Shown piece after piece: positions 1-9,500 of a DNA stretch of 64,000 bases (positions within the stretch are counted from its first letter, which is position 1; each line of letters starts with the position of its first letter). The notes below the pieces were generated by a model that was not told the origin of the DNA, did not search any database, and worked only from the letters and a program-made list of their open reading frames with translations. Position numbers and translations under genes: made by a program. The DNA comes from an uncultured Hoeflea sp. (GTDB lineage: Bacteria > Pseudomonadota > Alphaproteobacteria > Rhizobiales > Rhizobiaceae). The DNA lies in the NCBI RefSeq assembly GCF_947501405.1, contig NZ_CANMVK010000002.1, positions 248,001 to 312,000 of the forward strand. Reading direction: 5' to 3'.

Positions 1-558
1 CAGGAACGGGTGCCGGATCTGCTGATCCTCGACTGGATGCTGCCAGGCATTTCCGGCATCGAATTGTGCCGGAGGCTGCGTGCGCGCCCCGAAACCGAGC
101 GGTTGCCGATCATCATGCTAACCGCCCGCGGCGAGGAGAGCGAACGAGTGCGCGGTCTCGCCACTGGCGCCGACGATTACGTGGTCAAACCGTTTTCGAC
201 GCCCGAACTGCTGGCCCGCGTCAGGGCGATGCTGCGCCGCGCCCGCCCGGAGGTGATCTCCAGCCTGCTCAAGGTCGGCGACATCGAGCTTGACCGGGAG
301 ACCCATCGGGTTCGCCGCCGCGCCCGCGACATCAAGCTCGGCCCCACCGAGTTCCGGCTGCTCGAATTCCTGATGAGTTCGCCCGGACGGGTCTATTCGC
401 GCGCGCAACTGCTCGACGGTGTCTGGGGTCACGATGTCTATGTCGACGAACGCACGGTCGACGTACATGTCGGCCGGCTGCGCAAGGCGGTCAATCTGTC
501 GGGTATGCGCGACATCATCCGCACGGTTCGCGGCGCCGGCTATTCGATCGAAGGCTGA
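1..558 (+). CDS. phoB: Phosphate regulon response regulator PhoB (5' truncated by window)
   Basis: Frame 1 is open from base 1, so the gene begins upstream and only the last 185 residues are seen. The visible part starts inside the receiver domain just before the phosphoacceptor strand (LLILDWMLPG) and continues through the conserved Thr (IIMLTAR) and Lys (YVVKPF) switch residues. An OmpR/PhoB winged helix follows, with LGPTEFRLLEFL, the WGHDVYVDERTVDVHVGRLRKA recognition region split over helix and wing, and a terminal RTVRGAGYSIEG. These stretches match PhoB rather than a generic OmpR-type regulator. The family is phosphorylated by PhoR under phosphate starvation and binds pho boxes. In Rhizobiales phoB normally closes a pst-phoU-phoB run, which would lie to the left. 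A strong terminator follows. Confidence 0.9.
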   Translation, partial: QERVPDLLILDWMLPGISGIELCRRLRARPETERLPIIMLTARGEESERVRGLATGADDYVVKPFSTPELLARVRAMLRRARPEVISSLLKVGDIELDRETHRVRRRARDIKLGPTEFRLLEFLMSSPGRVYSRAQLLDGVWGHDVYVDERTVDVHVGRLRKAVNLSGMRDIIRTVRGAGYSIEG

Positions 559-590
559 TTGCGCCTGGTCGAGCCGTGCCTGATTGCATC

Positions 591-624
591 AAAAAAACCC
601 GGATCGGCCGATCCGGGTTTTTTT
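591..624. terminator. Bidirectional intrinsic terminator between phoB and gcrA
   Basis: A perfect 34-bp palindrome: seven A, an 8-bp stem (CCCGGATC / GATCCGGG) around GGCC, then seven T. Read on the + strand it ends phoB; read on the - strand it would end gcrA transcripts, whose stop lies 36 bp away. Confidence 0.9.
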
Positions 625-659
625 GTTCGGGATGCGGTGCGCCAAGCGCAGTGGCCGCC

Positions 660-1184
660 TTAACGGACCCGCTTGCGTTCGCTCGAGGGTTGAAACGCCA
701 GCTTGGCGTGATAGCCGCAATAGGGCGAGCTTTCGCCGGAATCATTGCCGCAGAAGTGAAACTCTTCCTGCAGCGGATCGCCGATCGGCCATTTGCAGGT
801 GCGCTCGGAAAGCTCCACCAGCGTCAGCCGGCGCGAGATCGGCACCACCACATCTTCCATCGGGCGGGTGTCGAGATCTTCGACCGCCACCGCATCGACA
901 TCCTGTTTCAGCGCAGCACCGCCGCTCGAGCGGCTGACCGTGCGGGTCGACTGCGATGCCGTGCGGCCCGCATAGGCCGGTGCGCGCGGGGCCGCCGTGG
1001 TGCGCTTGGCGCGCACCGAGGCCTGGCCGCCGCTCTTGGCGCGCCCGGGCAAATTGAGCCGATGCACCTTGCCGATCACCGCATTGCGGCTCACGCCGCC
1101 AAGCTGCGCCGCGATCTGGCTTGCACTGAGCCCGTCCGCCCACAATTTCTTGAGCCTCTCGACCCGTTCATCCGTCCAACTCAT
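660..1184 (-). CDS. gcrA: Cell-cycle transcriptional regulator GcrA
   Basis: GcrA is an alphaproteobacterial sigma70 co-factor that is recruited to promoters carrying CcrM-methylated GANTC sites and drives S-phase genes. The 174-residue product starts MSWTDERVERLKKLW and has the family's N-terminal homeodomain-like HTH (about residues 1-48, ending NAVIGKVHRLNLPGR), a low-complexity linker rich in Ala/Arg/Thr, and the C-terminal sigma-binding region with TCKWPIGDP, FHFCGN and SPYCGYHAKLAF. The start at 1184 is preferred over an upstream in-frame start at 1232 because a GGGAGA ribosome site precedes it and because GcrA proteins begin MSWTDERV. It is divergent from argD, and the shared upstream region holds an unusual cluster of GANTC sites. 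Confidence 0.95.
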   Translation of the reverse strand: MSWTDERVERLKKLWADGLSASQIAAQLGGVSRNAVIGKVHRLNLPGRAKSGGQASVRAKRTTAAPRAPAYAGRTASQSTRTVSRSSGGAALKQDVDAVAVEDLDTRPMEDVVVPISRRLTLVELSERTCKWPIGDPLQEEFHFCGNDSGESSPYCGYHAKLAFQPSSERKRVR

Positions 1185-1221
1185 GCTATGCTCTCCCTGT
1201 ATCCCGCGCTCCGGGATTGCA

Positions 1222-1368
1222 GAATCCCTCACCGCCGCTCCGGAAGGCCGGAGCTGGAATACTCGGTCACTGTGAGGGAACTAGTGTCCGCCGCGAACGT
1301 CTAATTCATGGCCTTAACGTAGTGGCCGCCAGACTCCGTGACAAGAGTCAGCCGATTCATGGTGATTC
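1222..1368. promoter_or_regulatory. Cluster of five GANTC (CcrM) sites upstream of gcrA
   Basis: GANTC occurs at 1222-1226 (GAATC), 1332-1336 (GACTC), 1345-1349 (GAGTC), 1354-1358 (GATTC) and 1364-1368 (GATTC); four of the five fall within 37 bp. GANTC is the CcrM methylation target and, when methylated, a GcrA recruitment signal. The sites lie 38-184 bp upstream of the gcrA start and about 290-440 bp upstream of argD. That they make gcrA cell-cycle- or self-regulated is inference. The rest of the 474-bp gap (1185-1658) holds the argD-side promoter/hairpin listed separately; I see no further gene in it. Confidence 0.6.
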
Positions 1369-1504
1369 GTTTTTTCGGTTTTCCCCAACTTAGCGAGCAA
1401 ATGCGCGCGCCGGCTTCACATGCCCTTCGCTTTACCAGTGTCGTGCTGTCATGAGCCGCACGCTGGCCGCGGAGCCGTCAGGGTGTGGCTGTGGCGGTGT
1501 CTCA

Positions 1505-1569
1505 TTGACAGCGTTCATGGAAATGTAAATAGTGCCCGGGCCGCCCCGGAAGGGCGGCGTTTTGGTTTT
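1505..1569 (+). promoter_or_regulatory. Putative promoter and 5' hairpin in the argD leader
   Basis: A consensus -35 TTGACA (1505-1510) is followed after 17 bp by AATAGT (1528-1533), 4/6 to a -10. Directly after lies a GC hairpin, GCCGCCC (1540-1546) / GGGCGGC (1552-1558) with loop CGGAA, followed by GTTTTGGTTTT (1559-1569), which looks like an intrinsic terminator. If this promoter is used, the hairpin would sit at the extreme 5' end of the mRNA, too close for ordinary termination; it could instead stop transcripts entering from upstream. The argD start lies 90 bp downstream. Confidence 0.4.
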
Positions 1570-1658
1570 CACGGTAAGGGTTACGCCGCTCAGGCGGTGC
1601 CGGGCGCCAACAGGGCGAGCGGCGCGCGTGGAGCGGGTTCATATGGGGAGTTGACGCC

Positions 1659-2852
1659 ATGGCTCAGGCCGGGCCGCTTTACGAGACTTACAACCGCGCA
1701 CCCATGGTGTTCGAGCGCGGCCACGGCGTGTGGCTCGAAACCCCCTATGGAGAACGCTATCTCGATTTCGCAGCCGGAATCGCGGTCAGTTCGCTCGGTC
1801 ACACCCATCCGCATCTGGTCGAGGCGCTCAAATCCCAGGCCGACCGCCTCTGGCATCTCTCCAATCTGCATGAGATCCCCGATCAGACCCGGCTTGCCGA
1901 GCGGCTGAGCGAAGCGACGTTCGCTGACAAGGTGTTCTTCACCAATTCCGGCGCCGAGGCGCTGGAATGCGCGATCAAGACCGCGCGGCGGCATTTCTAT
2001 GTCAACGGCCAGCCCGAGCGCTTCCGGATTATCACGGTCGAGGGCGCGTTCCACGGCCGTACGCTGGCAACCATCGCCGCCGGCGGCCAGGCCAAGTATC
2101 TCGAGGGCTTCGGCCCCAAGGTCGAAGGTTTCGACCAGGTGCCTTTTGGCGACGCGGAGGCGCTTCGCGGCGCGATCAGCGACGAGACCGCGGCTATTCT
2201 GATCGAGCCCGTACAGGGCGAGGGCGGCATCCGTCCGCTGTCACCCGACGAGCTGCGCGCCGTGCGCGACCTTTGCGACGAACACGGAATTCTTCTCATC
2301 CTCGATGAGGTCCAGTCGGGAGTCGGTCGAACCGGCAGGCTGTTTGCCCATGAATGGGCCGGTATCGTGCCCGACATCATGGCAGTCGCCAAAGGCATCG
2401 GCGGCGGCTTTCCCTTTGGCGCCTGCCTGGCCACCGCGGATGCGGCCGACGGCATGACGCTGGGCACCCATGGCACCACCTATGGCGGCAACCCGCTTGC
2501 CATGGCGGTGGGCAACGCGGTGCTCGACGTGGTGCTTGACGACGGTTTCCTCACGCATGTCAACGATATCGCTCTGGTGCTGCGCCAGGGCCTGGCCTCG
2601 CTGAAGGACCGCTATCCCGATCTGATCGAGGATGTGCGCGGAACCGGCCTGTTGCTCGGGCTCAAATGCGCCGGATCCAATGCCGATCTGGTCATGGCGA
2701 TGCGCAATGAACGGCTTCTCGCAGTGCCCGCCGGCGACAATGTGGTGCGGCTGCTGCCGCCGCTGATCGTCACCGCCGAAGAGGCCCGGGAGGCGCTCAA
2801 CCGCATCGAGGCGGCGCTCGACATGCTGTCGCATACCTCCAAAGCCAGTTGA
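1659..2852 (+). CDS. argD: Acetylornithine (aspartate-type) aminotransferase
   Basis: A class III PLP-dependent aminotransferase of 397 residues, the usual length for ArgD, which converts N-acetylglutamate semialdehyde to N-acetylornithine in arginine synthesis and often also serves succinyl-diaminopimelate in lysine synthesis. Visible landmarks are [18 protein letters not shown] (about 93-110), [20 protein letters not shown] (about 183-191), the aspartate of [14 protein letters not shown] that binds the PLP ring nitrogen, and the Schiff-base lysine K245 in [23 protein letters not shown] ribosome site lies about 10 bp before the ATG. It is followed 14 bp later by argF and then hslO, the standard Rhizobiales order. 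The close relatives GabT and RocD are less likely given the argF neighbour. Confidence 0.93.
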   Translation: MAQAGPLYETYNRAPMVFERGHGVWLETPYGERYLDFAAGIAVSSLGHTHPHLVEALKSQADRLWHLSNLHEIPDQTRLAERLSEATFADKVFFTNSGAEALECAIKTARRHFYVNGQPERFRIITVEGAFHGRTLATIAAGGQAKYLEGFGPKVEGFDQVPFGDAEALRGAISDETAAILIEPVQGEGGIRPLSPDELRAVRDLCDEHGILLILDEVQSGVGRTGRLFAHEWAGIVPDIMAVAKGIGGGFPFGACLATADAADGMTLGTHGTTYGGNPLAMAVGNAVLDVVLDDGFLTHVNDIALVLRQGLASLKDRYPDLIEDVRGTGLLLGLKCAGSNADLVMAMRNERLLAVPAGDNVVRLLPPLIVTAEEAREALNRIEAALDMLSHTSKAS

Positions 2853-2866
2853 CTGGACCCCATGTT

Positions 2867-3790
2867 ATGACTGAGACCAAAGCTGCCGGCCCCCGGCATT
2901 TCCTCGATCTTTCCGCTGTTGGCGCCGATCAGTTGCGCACCATGCTTGATGCCGCCCGCAGCGCCAAATCCGATGTTGAAAGCGATCGTCCGCTGGCCGG
3001 AAAGATGCTGGCGATGATCTTTGAAAAGCCGTCGACCCGTACCCGGGTCTCTTTTGATGTCGGGATGCGCCAGCTCGGCGGCGAAACCTTGTTTCTGTCG
3101 GGCACCGAAATGCAGCTCGGCCGCGCCGAGACCATTGCAGATACTGCCCGGGTGCTGTCGCGCTATGTCGACATGATCATGATCCGCACTATGGACCATG
3201 AGCGCATGCTCGAGCTCGCCGAGCACGCCACCGTGCCGGTGATCAATGCACTGACCGACGACACCCACCCCTGCCAGATAATGGCCGACATTTTAACCTT
3301 CGAAGAGCATCGCGGCCCGGTGCGCGGCAAGACCCTGGCCTGGACCGGTGACGGCAACAACGTGCTTCACTCGCTGATCGAGGGCGCCGGGCAGTTCGGC
3401 TACCGCATGCAGATCGCCACACCCGAAGGCTCCGAGCCCGATCGCCGCTTTGTCGACTGGGCCCGGGCAAAAAGCGCCGAAATCGACCTTGGCGGGGACC
3501 CGGACCGCGCCGCCAGCGGGGCCGACTGCATCATCACCGACACCTGGGTATCGATGAACCAGGAGCACAAGGCGCGCGGCCACAATGTGTTTTTGCCCTT
3601 CCAGGTCAATGAGGATCTGATGGCAAAGGCCAATGAGAACGCGCTGTTCATGCACTGCCTGCCCGCTCACCGCGGCGAGGAAGTCACCGATGCGGTCATG
3701 GACGGGCCGCAATCGGTGGTGTTTGACGAGGCGGAAAACCGGCTGCACGCCCAAAAGGCGATCATGCGCTGGTGCATGGGCGTGTTGTAA
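2867..3790 (+). CDS. argF: Ornithine carbamoyltransferase
   Basis: Transfers carbamoyl phosphate to ornithine to give citrulline. The 307-residue product has the carbamoyl-phosphate loop STRTR (residues 56-60, in [13 protein letters not shown]), the HPCQ motif (134-137) and the ornithine-binding HCLP loop (263-266, in [11 protein letters not shown]), all intact. I chose ATG 2867 because an upstream TTG at 2849 overlaps the argD stop and would add only six atypical residues; no clear ribosome site marks either, suggesting translational coupling to argD. It is the middle gene of argD-argF-hslO. Confidence 0.94.
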   Translation: MTETKAAGPRHFLDLSAVGADQLRTMLDAARSAKSDVESDRPLAGKMLAMIFEKPSTRTRVSFDVGMRQLGGETLFLSGTEMQLGRAETIADTARVLSRYVDMIMIRTMDHERMLELAEHATVPVINALTDDTHPCQIMADILTFEEHRGPVRGKTLAWTGDGNNVLHSLIEGAGQFGYRMQIATPEGSEPDRRFVDWARAKSAEIDLGGDPDRAASGADCIITDTWVSMNQEHKARGHNVFLPFQVNEDLMAKANENALFMHCLPAHRGEEVTDAVMDGPQSVVFDEAENRLHAQKAIMRWCMGVL

Positions 3791-3904
3791 GCGCTCTGGC
3801 ACAGCGCGCAACAAATGCCTATATGCGGCGTTTGAACTTCGGCTGATTGTCTGCGGCTTGATCTTGCGCCGCGCGGCCAGCCGCGCCAACATTCGGAAAT
3901 TGTG

Positions 3905-4897
3905 ATGGAAACCGATATCAAAACCCTTGGCGAACCGGGTTTCGCCGGTGATGACAGCGTCCTGCCGTTCGAGGTCGAAGGTCTCGATGTACGCGGCCGC
4001 ACCGTTCAGCTTGGCCCGATGATCGACGCCATTCTGGGCCGCCACGCCTATCCCGAACCGGTTGCACGGCTGCTGGCTGAAGCCGCCGTGCTCACGGTTC
4101 TGCTGGGCACATCTCTCAAATTCGAAGGCAAGCTGATCCTCCAGACCAAGGGCGACGGACCGGTGGACCTGCTGGTCGCCGATTTCACCACCCCCGGCGA
4201 TCTGCGCGCCTATGCCCGGTTTGACGAGGACCGCCTTGCGCTAGCTGAAGAGGCCGGGACAACCAGCCCCGCCGAACTGCTTGGCAACGGCGTGCTCGCC
4301 TTCACCATCGATCAGGGCGCCTACATGCAGCGCTATCAGGGCATCGTGGAGATGAAGGGGGAATCGCTGCAGGCAATGGCGGAGACCTATTTCCGTCAGT
4401 CCGAACAGATTCCGACTCTGGTCAGACTTTCGGTCGCCGAACTTTACGACCGCGATGCCGAGGGCAACCCGCGCCGCAGTTGGCGTGCCGGCGGCATTGT
4501 GGTTCAGTTCCTGCCTGAGGTGCCCGAGCGCATGCGGATGCCCGACCTGCCCGGTGGCGATGCGCCCGAGGGTGTTGAAGACTATCTGCATGACGAGGAT
4601 GACGCCTGGGCCGAAGCCAAGGCTCTCGTCGCGACTGTCGAGCCGGGTGAACTGACCGATCCGGAAGTCGGCGCCGAGCGGCTGCTCTACAGGCTGTTTC
4701 ACGAGCGCGGCGCGCGGGTCTACCCGCCGGTTCCGGTGCTCGATAAATGCAGCTGTTCTCGCGAACGGCTGGGCGAGGTGCTCAGCGGCTTTTCCGCCGA
4801 GGAGATTGCCGAAAGCGTGGAAGACGGCGCGATCACCGTGCAGTGCGAGTTCTGTTCGACGGCCTATCGCTTCGATCCCGCTGAATTCACCCGCTAG
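3905..4897 (+). CDS. hslO: Hsp33 redox-regulated molecular chaperone
   Basis: A 330-residue Hsp33. The N-terminal substrate-binding domain spans about 1-230 and is unusually acidic towards its end (DYLHDEDDAWAEA). The C-terminal zinc switch is complete: CSC (C282, C284) and CEFC (C314, C317), spaced as in the family. Oxidation of these cysteines releases zinc and activates holdase activity in the cytoplasm. ATG 3905 is taken in preference to the overlapping GTG at 3902. Its position downstream of argD-argF with a 114-bp gap is conserved in Rhizobiales and does not imply an arginine role. Confidence 0.94.
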   Translation: METDIKTLGEPGFAGDDSVLPFEVEGLDVRGRTVQLGPMIDAILGRHAYPEPVARLLAEAAVLTVLLGTSLKFEGKLILQTKGDGPVDLLVADFTTPGDLRAYARFDEDRLALAEEAGTTSPAELLGNGVLAFTIDQGAYMQRYQGIVEMKGESLQAMAETYFRQSEQIPTLVRLSVAELYDRDAEGNPRRSWRAGGIVVQFLPEVPERMRMPDLPGGDAPEGVEDYLHDEDDAWAEAKALVATVEPGELTDPEVGAERLLYRLFHERGARVYPPVPVLDKCSCSRERLGEVLSGFSAEEIAESVEDGAITVQCEFCSTAYRFDPAEFTR

Positions 4898-5042
4898 ATG
4901 TCACCGGCCCCGGAACACAGCCCTTACTTACAGGCCGTGGGTGGTCGGGCGGGATAGTGCGGATGTCTTCGTCTGCCCATGCCCGGGCGATCTTGTCCGG
5001 GCGCGAGCAGCATCGGGTGGGGCATATGGTCCGCCCCGCTTC

Positions 5043-5097
5043 ATGACAAAACTTTAATTTGCTATGTATCGTCACTACGTTACCTGTTGGCAGGTAA
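5043..5097 (+). promoter_or_regulatory. Putative promoter and palindromic operator of the RND pump
   Basis: A perfect inverted repeat, TTACCTG (5080-5086) - TTGG - CAGGTAA (5091-5097), lies 12 bp before the adaptor start codon. Upstream are an ATGACA (5043-5048) and a TATGTA (5063-5068), a weak -35/-10 pair with a short spacer, so the palindrome would overlap the start of the transcript. This arrangement is typical for repression by a TetR-like dimer, but no such regulator is encoded next to the pump here. Confidence 0.5.
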
Positions 5098-5109
5098 TGG
5101 AGACACCTG

Positions 5110-6507
5110 ATGCTGGACAGGGCGGACAAGCGCGCGGAGATAGAAACCGGTGACGACAGTCAGGCGGTTGTCCCCGCCCGTCGCGGCCTGTTTCGCCCCA
5201 TCGCCCAGTTCGCGTTGATGGCGCTGGTGCTCGCCGGCGGATGGGCCGGCATGCAGTATCTCGTCTCCACCCGCGCTGATCCGGCGCCCAAACCCTTCAC
5301 GCCGCTGGTCTATACGGTCGAAACCGCAACCGCCAACCGCGCCGACAACCGCCCGGTGATCCGCCTCTATGGCCAGGTCGATACCGGCCGCAGTGTCGAC
5401 CTGCGGGTTGCAGTCAGCGGCGACGTGGTCGAGATCCACCCCGATCTCGTGGCCGGCCGGCGGGTTGAGGCCGGCGCCGTGCTGCTCAAGGTCGATCCGT
5501 TCCTCTATGAGGGCGCGGTGGTGGAAGCGCGCGCCAATCTCGACTCCATGCGCGCAGCGATCGATGAGATCGACGCCCGGCTCGCTGCCGAACGCGAGCA
5601 GCTCGAGGGCGCCGAAGCCCAATTGGCGCTGGCCAGTTCCGATCTGGAACGGGCGCTCTCGCTGGCAAGTTCAGGGGCGCTGACCGACAAACAGGTTGAT
5701 GACCGTCGGCTGATCCTGTCGCAGCGCGAACAGGCGGTAAGCCAACGGCGCAACAATATCCTCATCGCCGAGGCGCAACGCGCCCAGCAGGAGGCCAATC
5801 TGCTGCGTCTCGAATGGAAGCTCCGCGAAGCCGAGCGGCGCCTGTCCGACACGGTTGTGACCGCACCCTTTGATGCGATCATCTCCGAGGAGAGCATTGA
5901 GGCGGGCCGGTCGGTCAACGCCAACGAAGCGGTGGCCTCGATCTATGACGACACCGCCCTCGAAGCCCGCTTCACGCTGACCAACGCCCAGTATGGCCGT
6001 ATGGCCACTGACGCCGACCCGCTTCTGGGCCGCGCCGTCGAGGTAACTTGGAGCGTCGGCGGCGCGGATTACACCTGGCCCGCCACCATCGACCGGATCG
6101 GCGCCCGTGTGGCGGCGGAGCGCGGCGGTGTTGAAGTGTTCGCAAGCATCAGCGAGGCAAACCATCCGGTGCGTCTGCGCCCCGGCGCCTTTGTGGCGTT
6201 GACGGTGCCTGACCGCAACTGGCGCTCGACATTCCGCTTGCCCGAAACCGCCATCCGCGATTCCGACCATGTCTTTGTGGTGGTCGATGGAAAGCTTGAA
6301 CGCCGCGACGTGCGGCTGATTGCCTGGGATGGCGAGGACGCCATCGTCGATGGAAATCTTGACGGTGGTGACGAGGTGCTCGCCACCCGCCTGACCGAGG
6401 CCTCCGAAGGCGTTCTGGTGCGCGCGCCGACCGCGGCGGTCTTGCCCGATGGTGACGCAGTACCGGAACAGCCTGCTGCCGATGGTGCAGCGGACAGCGG
6501 GCAATGA
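5110..6507 (+). CDS. RND efflux periplasmic adaptor (membrane fusion protein)
   Basis: A 465-residue HlyD/AcrA-type adaptor that links an inner-membrane RND pump to an outer-membrane channel. An N-terminal hydrophobic anchor (about 31-52, FALMALVLAGGWAGMQYLV) follows a short cytoplasmic tail rather than a lipobox. Then come the lipoyl half-motif with VDLRVAVSGDVVEI, a long coiled-coil hairpin (about 135-240, rich in Ala, Glu, Arg), the second lipoyl half VTAPFDAIISEESIEAGRSV and beta-barrel/membrane-proximal domains. The last 30 residues are acidic and low-complexity. The stop overlaps the permease start as ATGA, so the two are co-translated. The substrate cannot be told from sequence. Confidence 0.9.
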   Translation: MLDRADKRAEIETGDDSQAVVPARRGLFRPIAQFALMALVLAGGWAGMQYLVSTRADPAPKPFTPLVYTVETATANRADNRPVIRLYGQVDTGRSVDLRVAVSGDVVEIHPDLVAGRRVEAGAVLLKVDPFLYEGAVVEARANLDSMRAAIDEIDARLAAEREQLEGAEAQLALASSDLERALSLASSGALTDKQVDDRRLILSQREQAVSQRRNNILIAEAQRAQQEANLLRLEWKLREAERRLSDTVVTAPFDAIISEESIEAGRSVNANEAVASIYDDTALEARFTLTNAQYGRMATDADPLLGRAVEVTWSVGGADYTWPATIDRIGARVAAERGGVEVFASISEANHPVRLRPGAFVALTVPDRNWRSTFRLPETAIRDSDHVFVVVDGKLERRDVRLIAWDGEDAIVDGNLDGGDEVLATRLTEASEGVLVRAPTAAVLPDGDAVPEQPAADGAADSGQ

Positions 6508-9500
6508 GCGCGGCCAGGTTTCCGCGGCGGGGCCTGCCCGCCGGCGGCGGGCTGGTCAGCACGTTTGTGCGCCACCCCAATGCCGCCAATCTGCTGATGG
6601 TGCTGATGATCCTGTTCGGTGCCTTCTCGATTGCCCGCATCAACACCCAGTTTTTCCCGACAATCGATCGCCCGACAATCACCATCGGTGTCGCCTGGTC
6701 GGGCGCCAGCGCCGAGGATGTGGAAACCAACGTACTGGCGCTGATCGAACCCGAAGTGCGCTTCGTCTCCGGCGTCGACCAGATGACCTCGACGGCTGCC
6801 GAAGGCTCGGCCACCATCCGGCTGGAGTTCGACGAAGGCAGCGACATGTCACAGGCCATGACCGATGTCGAAACCGCCGTCAAAACAGTGACCAACCTGC
6901 CCGAAGACAGCGACGAGCCGACCGTCACCCGCGCGGTGTTCTTCGATTCCGTGGCCCGTCTGGCGGTGTTTGGATCCGCTGATGAAACGGTCAAGCGAGC
7001 CTGGGCCAAGCGCATGCGCGACGATCTCATCGACCGTGGCATCGACAAGATCAATTTCACCGGTTTGCGCGACGCCGAGATACGCATCAGCGTGCCGGAG
7101 ATCGAGTTGCGCCGGTTGGACGTGACCATCTCCGACGTCTCCCGCGCCATTGCCGCCAACAGCCGCGACTTGCCCTCGGGCTCCGTCGAGGGTGCGGTGG
7201 AGCGGCAATTGCGAACGCTCGCGGATGCGCAAGGCGCGCGTGAGCTGGCGGCGGTCGAGGTCAAATCCTTCGCCAGCGGCGACAAGGTGCTGCTTGGCGA
7301 CATTGCCGAAATCACCGATGCGTTTGACGCCGATGACACCCGCGGCCTGACCGCCGGTTCCACAGCCATTGAGCTCGATGTGCGGCGCGCTCCCACCGCC
7401 GATACGCTGCAGACCGCGGCGATCCTGTCGGCCTATATCGACGAGATCCGCCCGCAATTGCCACCGGGCGTGGAGATCGCCACCTATGAGGTCGCCGCCG
7501 ATGCACTGGCCGCGCGGATTTGGCTTCTGGTCAAGAACGGGCTTGGCGGGCTGGTGCTGGTGGTGGGGATCCTGTTCATATTCTTAAACGCCCGCATCGC
7601 CTTCTGGGTGGCGGCGGGCATTCCGGTGGCGATGCTCGCCACCATCGGATTCATGTATGCCAGCGGCCAGAGCATCAACATGATCTCTCTGTTTTCGCTG
7701 ATCATGATGCTGGGCATCATCGTCGATGACGCCATCGTGGTCGGCGAGCATACCGCCACCCGGCTGGAAATGGGCGACGATCCGCATCTGGCCGCCGAAA
7801 ACGGCGTGCGCATGATGATCACCCCGGTGCTCGCGGCGATGTCGACAACGCTTGCGGCCTTTGCGCCGATTCTGTTGATCGGCGACACCATCGGCCAGAT
7901 CATGGGCGTGCTACCGCTGGTGGTGGTGGCGGTTTTAATTGCCAGCCTGCTCGAATGTTTCCTGGTGCTGCCGGGCCATCTCGCCAATTCGCTGGCCGAG
8001 CGGAAAGCGCCGGGCTGGTCCTGGTGGCGGCAATTCCTCGTAGCCCTTGTCATCATGGTGTTTCTCACCGGCCTGTCGGGACGTCTGGCCATCGATCTGG
8101 CGCTGGGCGCGAGCGAGACCGGCCTGCGTGAGGTCGCCCGCGGCTTCGCAAGCCTTCCCTCGACCGCCCGCATGGCGATCGTGGTCACGGTGTCGCTTTT
8201 GTTGGCGACGCTTTTGGAATGGCTGCTGCTCGGCCTACGCCGTCGCGCCAATCGCCGGTCCGGCGCGGTTCCGGGCGGTGACAACGGCGTTGATATTCAT
8301 GCCGGCGAGAGCCGCTTCCGGCGCGCCTTCGACCAGGGTTTCGACCGCTTCCGGGACGGGTCGTTCTCGCGCCTTGTGCAGCTTGCCTGGAACTGGCGCT
8401 ATGTGACCCTGTCGATTGCCATCTCCATGGCGCTGGTGCTGGCCGTGGGGCTGGCCCGGTCGGGAAAGGTCGAGTTCGTGTTCTTTCCCTCGCCCGAAGC
8501 CGAGAACATCTCCGGCACGGTGGTGTTCAACGCCGGCCTGCCCGAGGAAATAGCGCTGGCGGCAATCGCCACCTATGAGCAGGCGCTTCGCCAGGCTGAC
8601 ACGGCGCTCTCGGGCGACGAGCCGTCATCGATCCGCGCAGTCTTCACCACCTACGGCGCGTCGAGCCGCAGCGGCAGCGCCACCGCGCGCATTAGGGTGC
8701 AATTGACCACCTCTGAAGAACGCGCAGTACGTACGCCCGACATCGTCAACGCCTGGCGGCAGGCGGCGCCTGATATTGCCGGCGTCGCCCGTTTCACCAT
8801 CGCTCAATCGCGCGGCGGTCCGCCCGGCCGCGACATCGAGGTGCGGCTGCAGGGCCAGCGGGTGGCATCGCTCAAATCTGCAGCCGCGGATGTGGTGGCG
8901 CTGCTGTCATCCGTCGATGGCATCACCGGGCTTGATGACAATCTGCCCTGGGGCAAGCCCGAACTGGTGATGGAACTGACACCCCATGGTGCGGCGCTGG
9001 GCTTCTCCATCGAGGAAGTGGGCCGCCAGATCCGCAACGCCTTTGACGGCGCGATCCCGTTCCGCTTCCCGCGCGGCGATGACGAGGTCACCGTGCGTCT
9101 GGTGCAGGCGCCGGCCGCTCCCGGCTCACAGGCGCTGCGCGCTTTCGAGTTGAAAAGCCCGGGCAATGGCAATTTCGTGCCCTTGCTGGAGGTGGTCGAG
9201 ATGACCGAACGCCAGGGCTTTTCGGCGATCCAGCGCCGCGATGGCAGGAGCACCATCTCGGTGACCGGAGACATCGACACCGCGGTCACCACTACCGGCG
9301 CGGTGGTCGAGCAGCTCACCACCGGCGGCGATCTTGACCTCATCGCCGCCAATCACGGCGTGACCTTCTCCTTCGGCGGCCGCTCGGAAGAGCAGCAGAA
9401 CGCCTTTGCCGATCTAAGGCTCGGCGTCGCAGTGGCGTTGAGCGTGATCTACATCATCCTGGCCTGGGTGTTTGCGAGCTACTGGCGGCCCCTGGCGGTT

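Noticed and set aside
1420-1908. 162-residue frame between gcrA and argD
   Set aside because: It overlaps the argD 5' end in another frame and lacks any motif.
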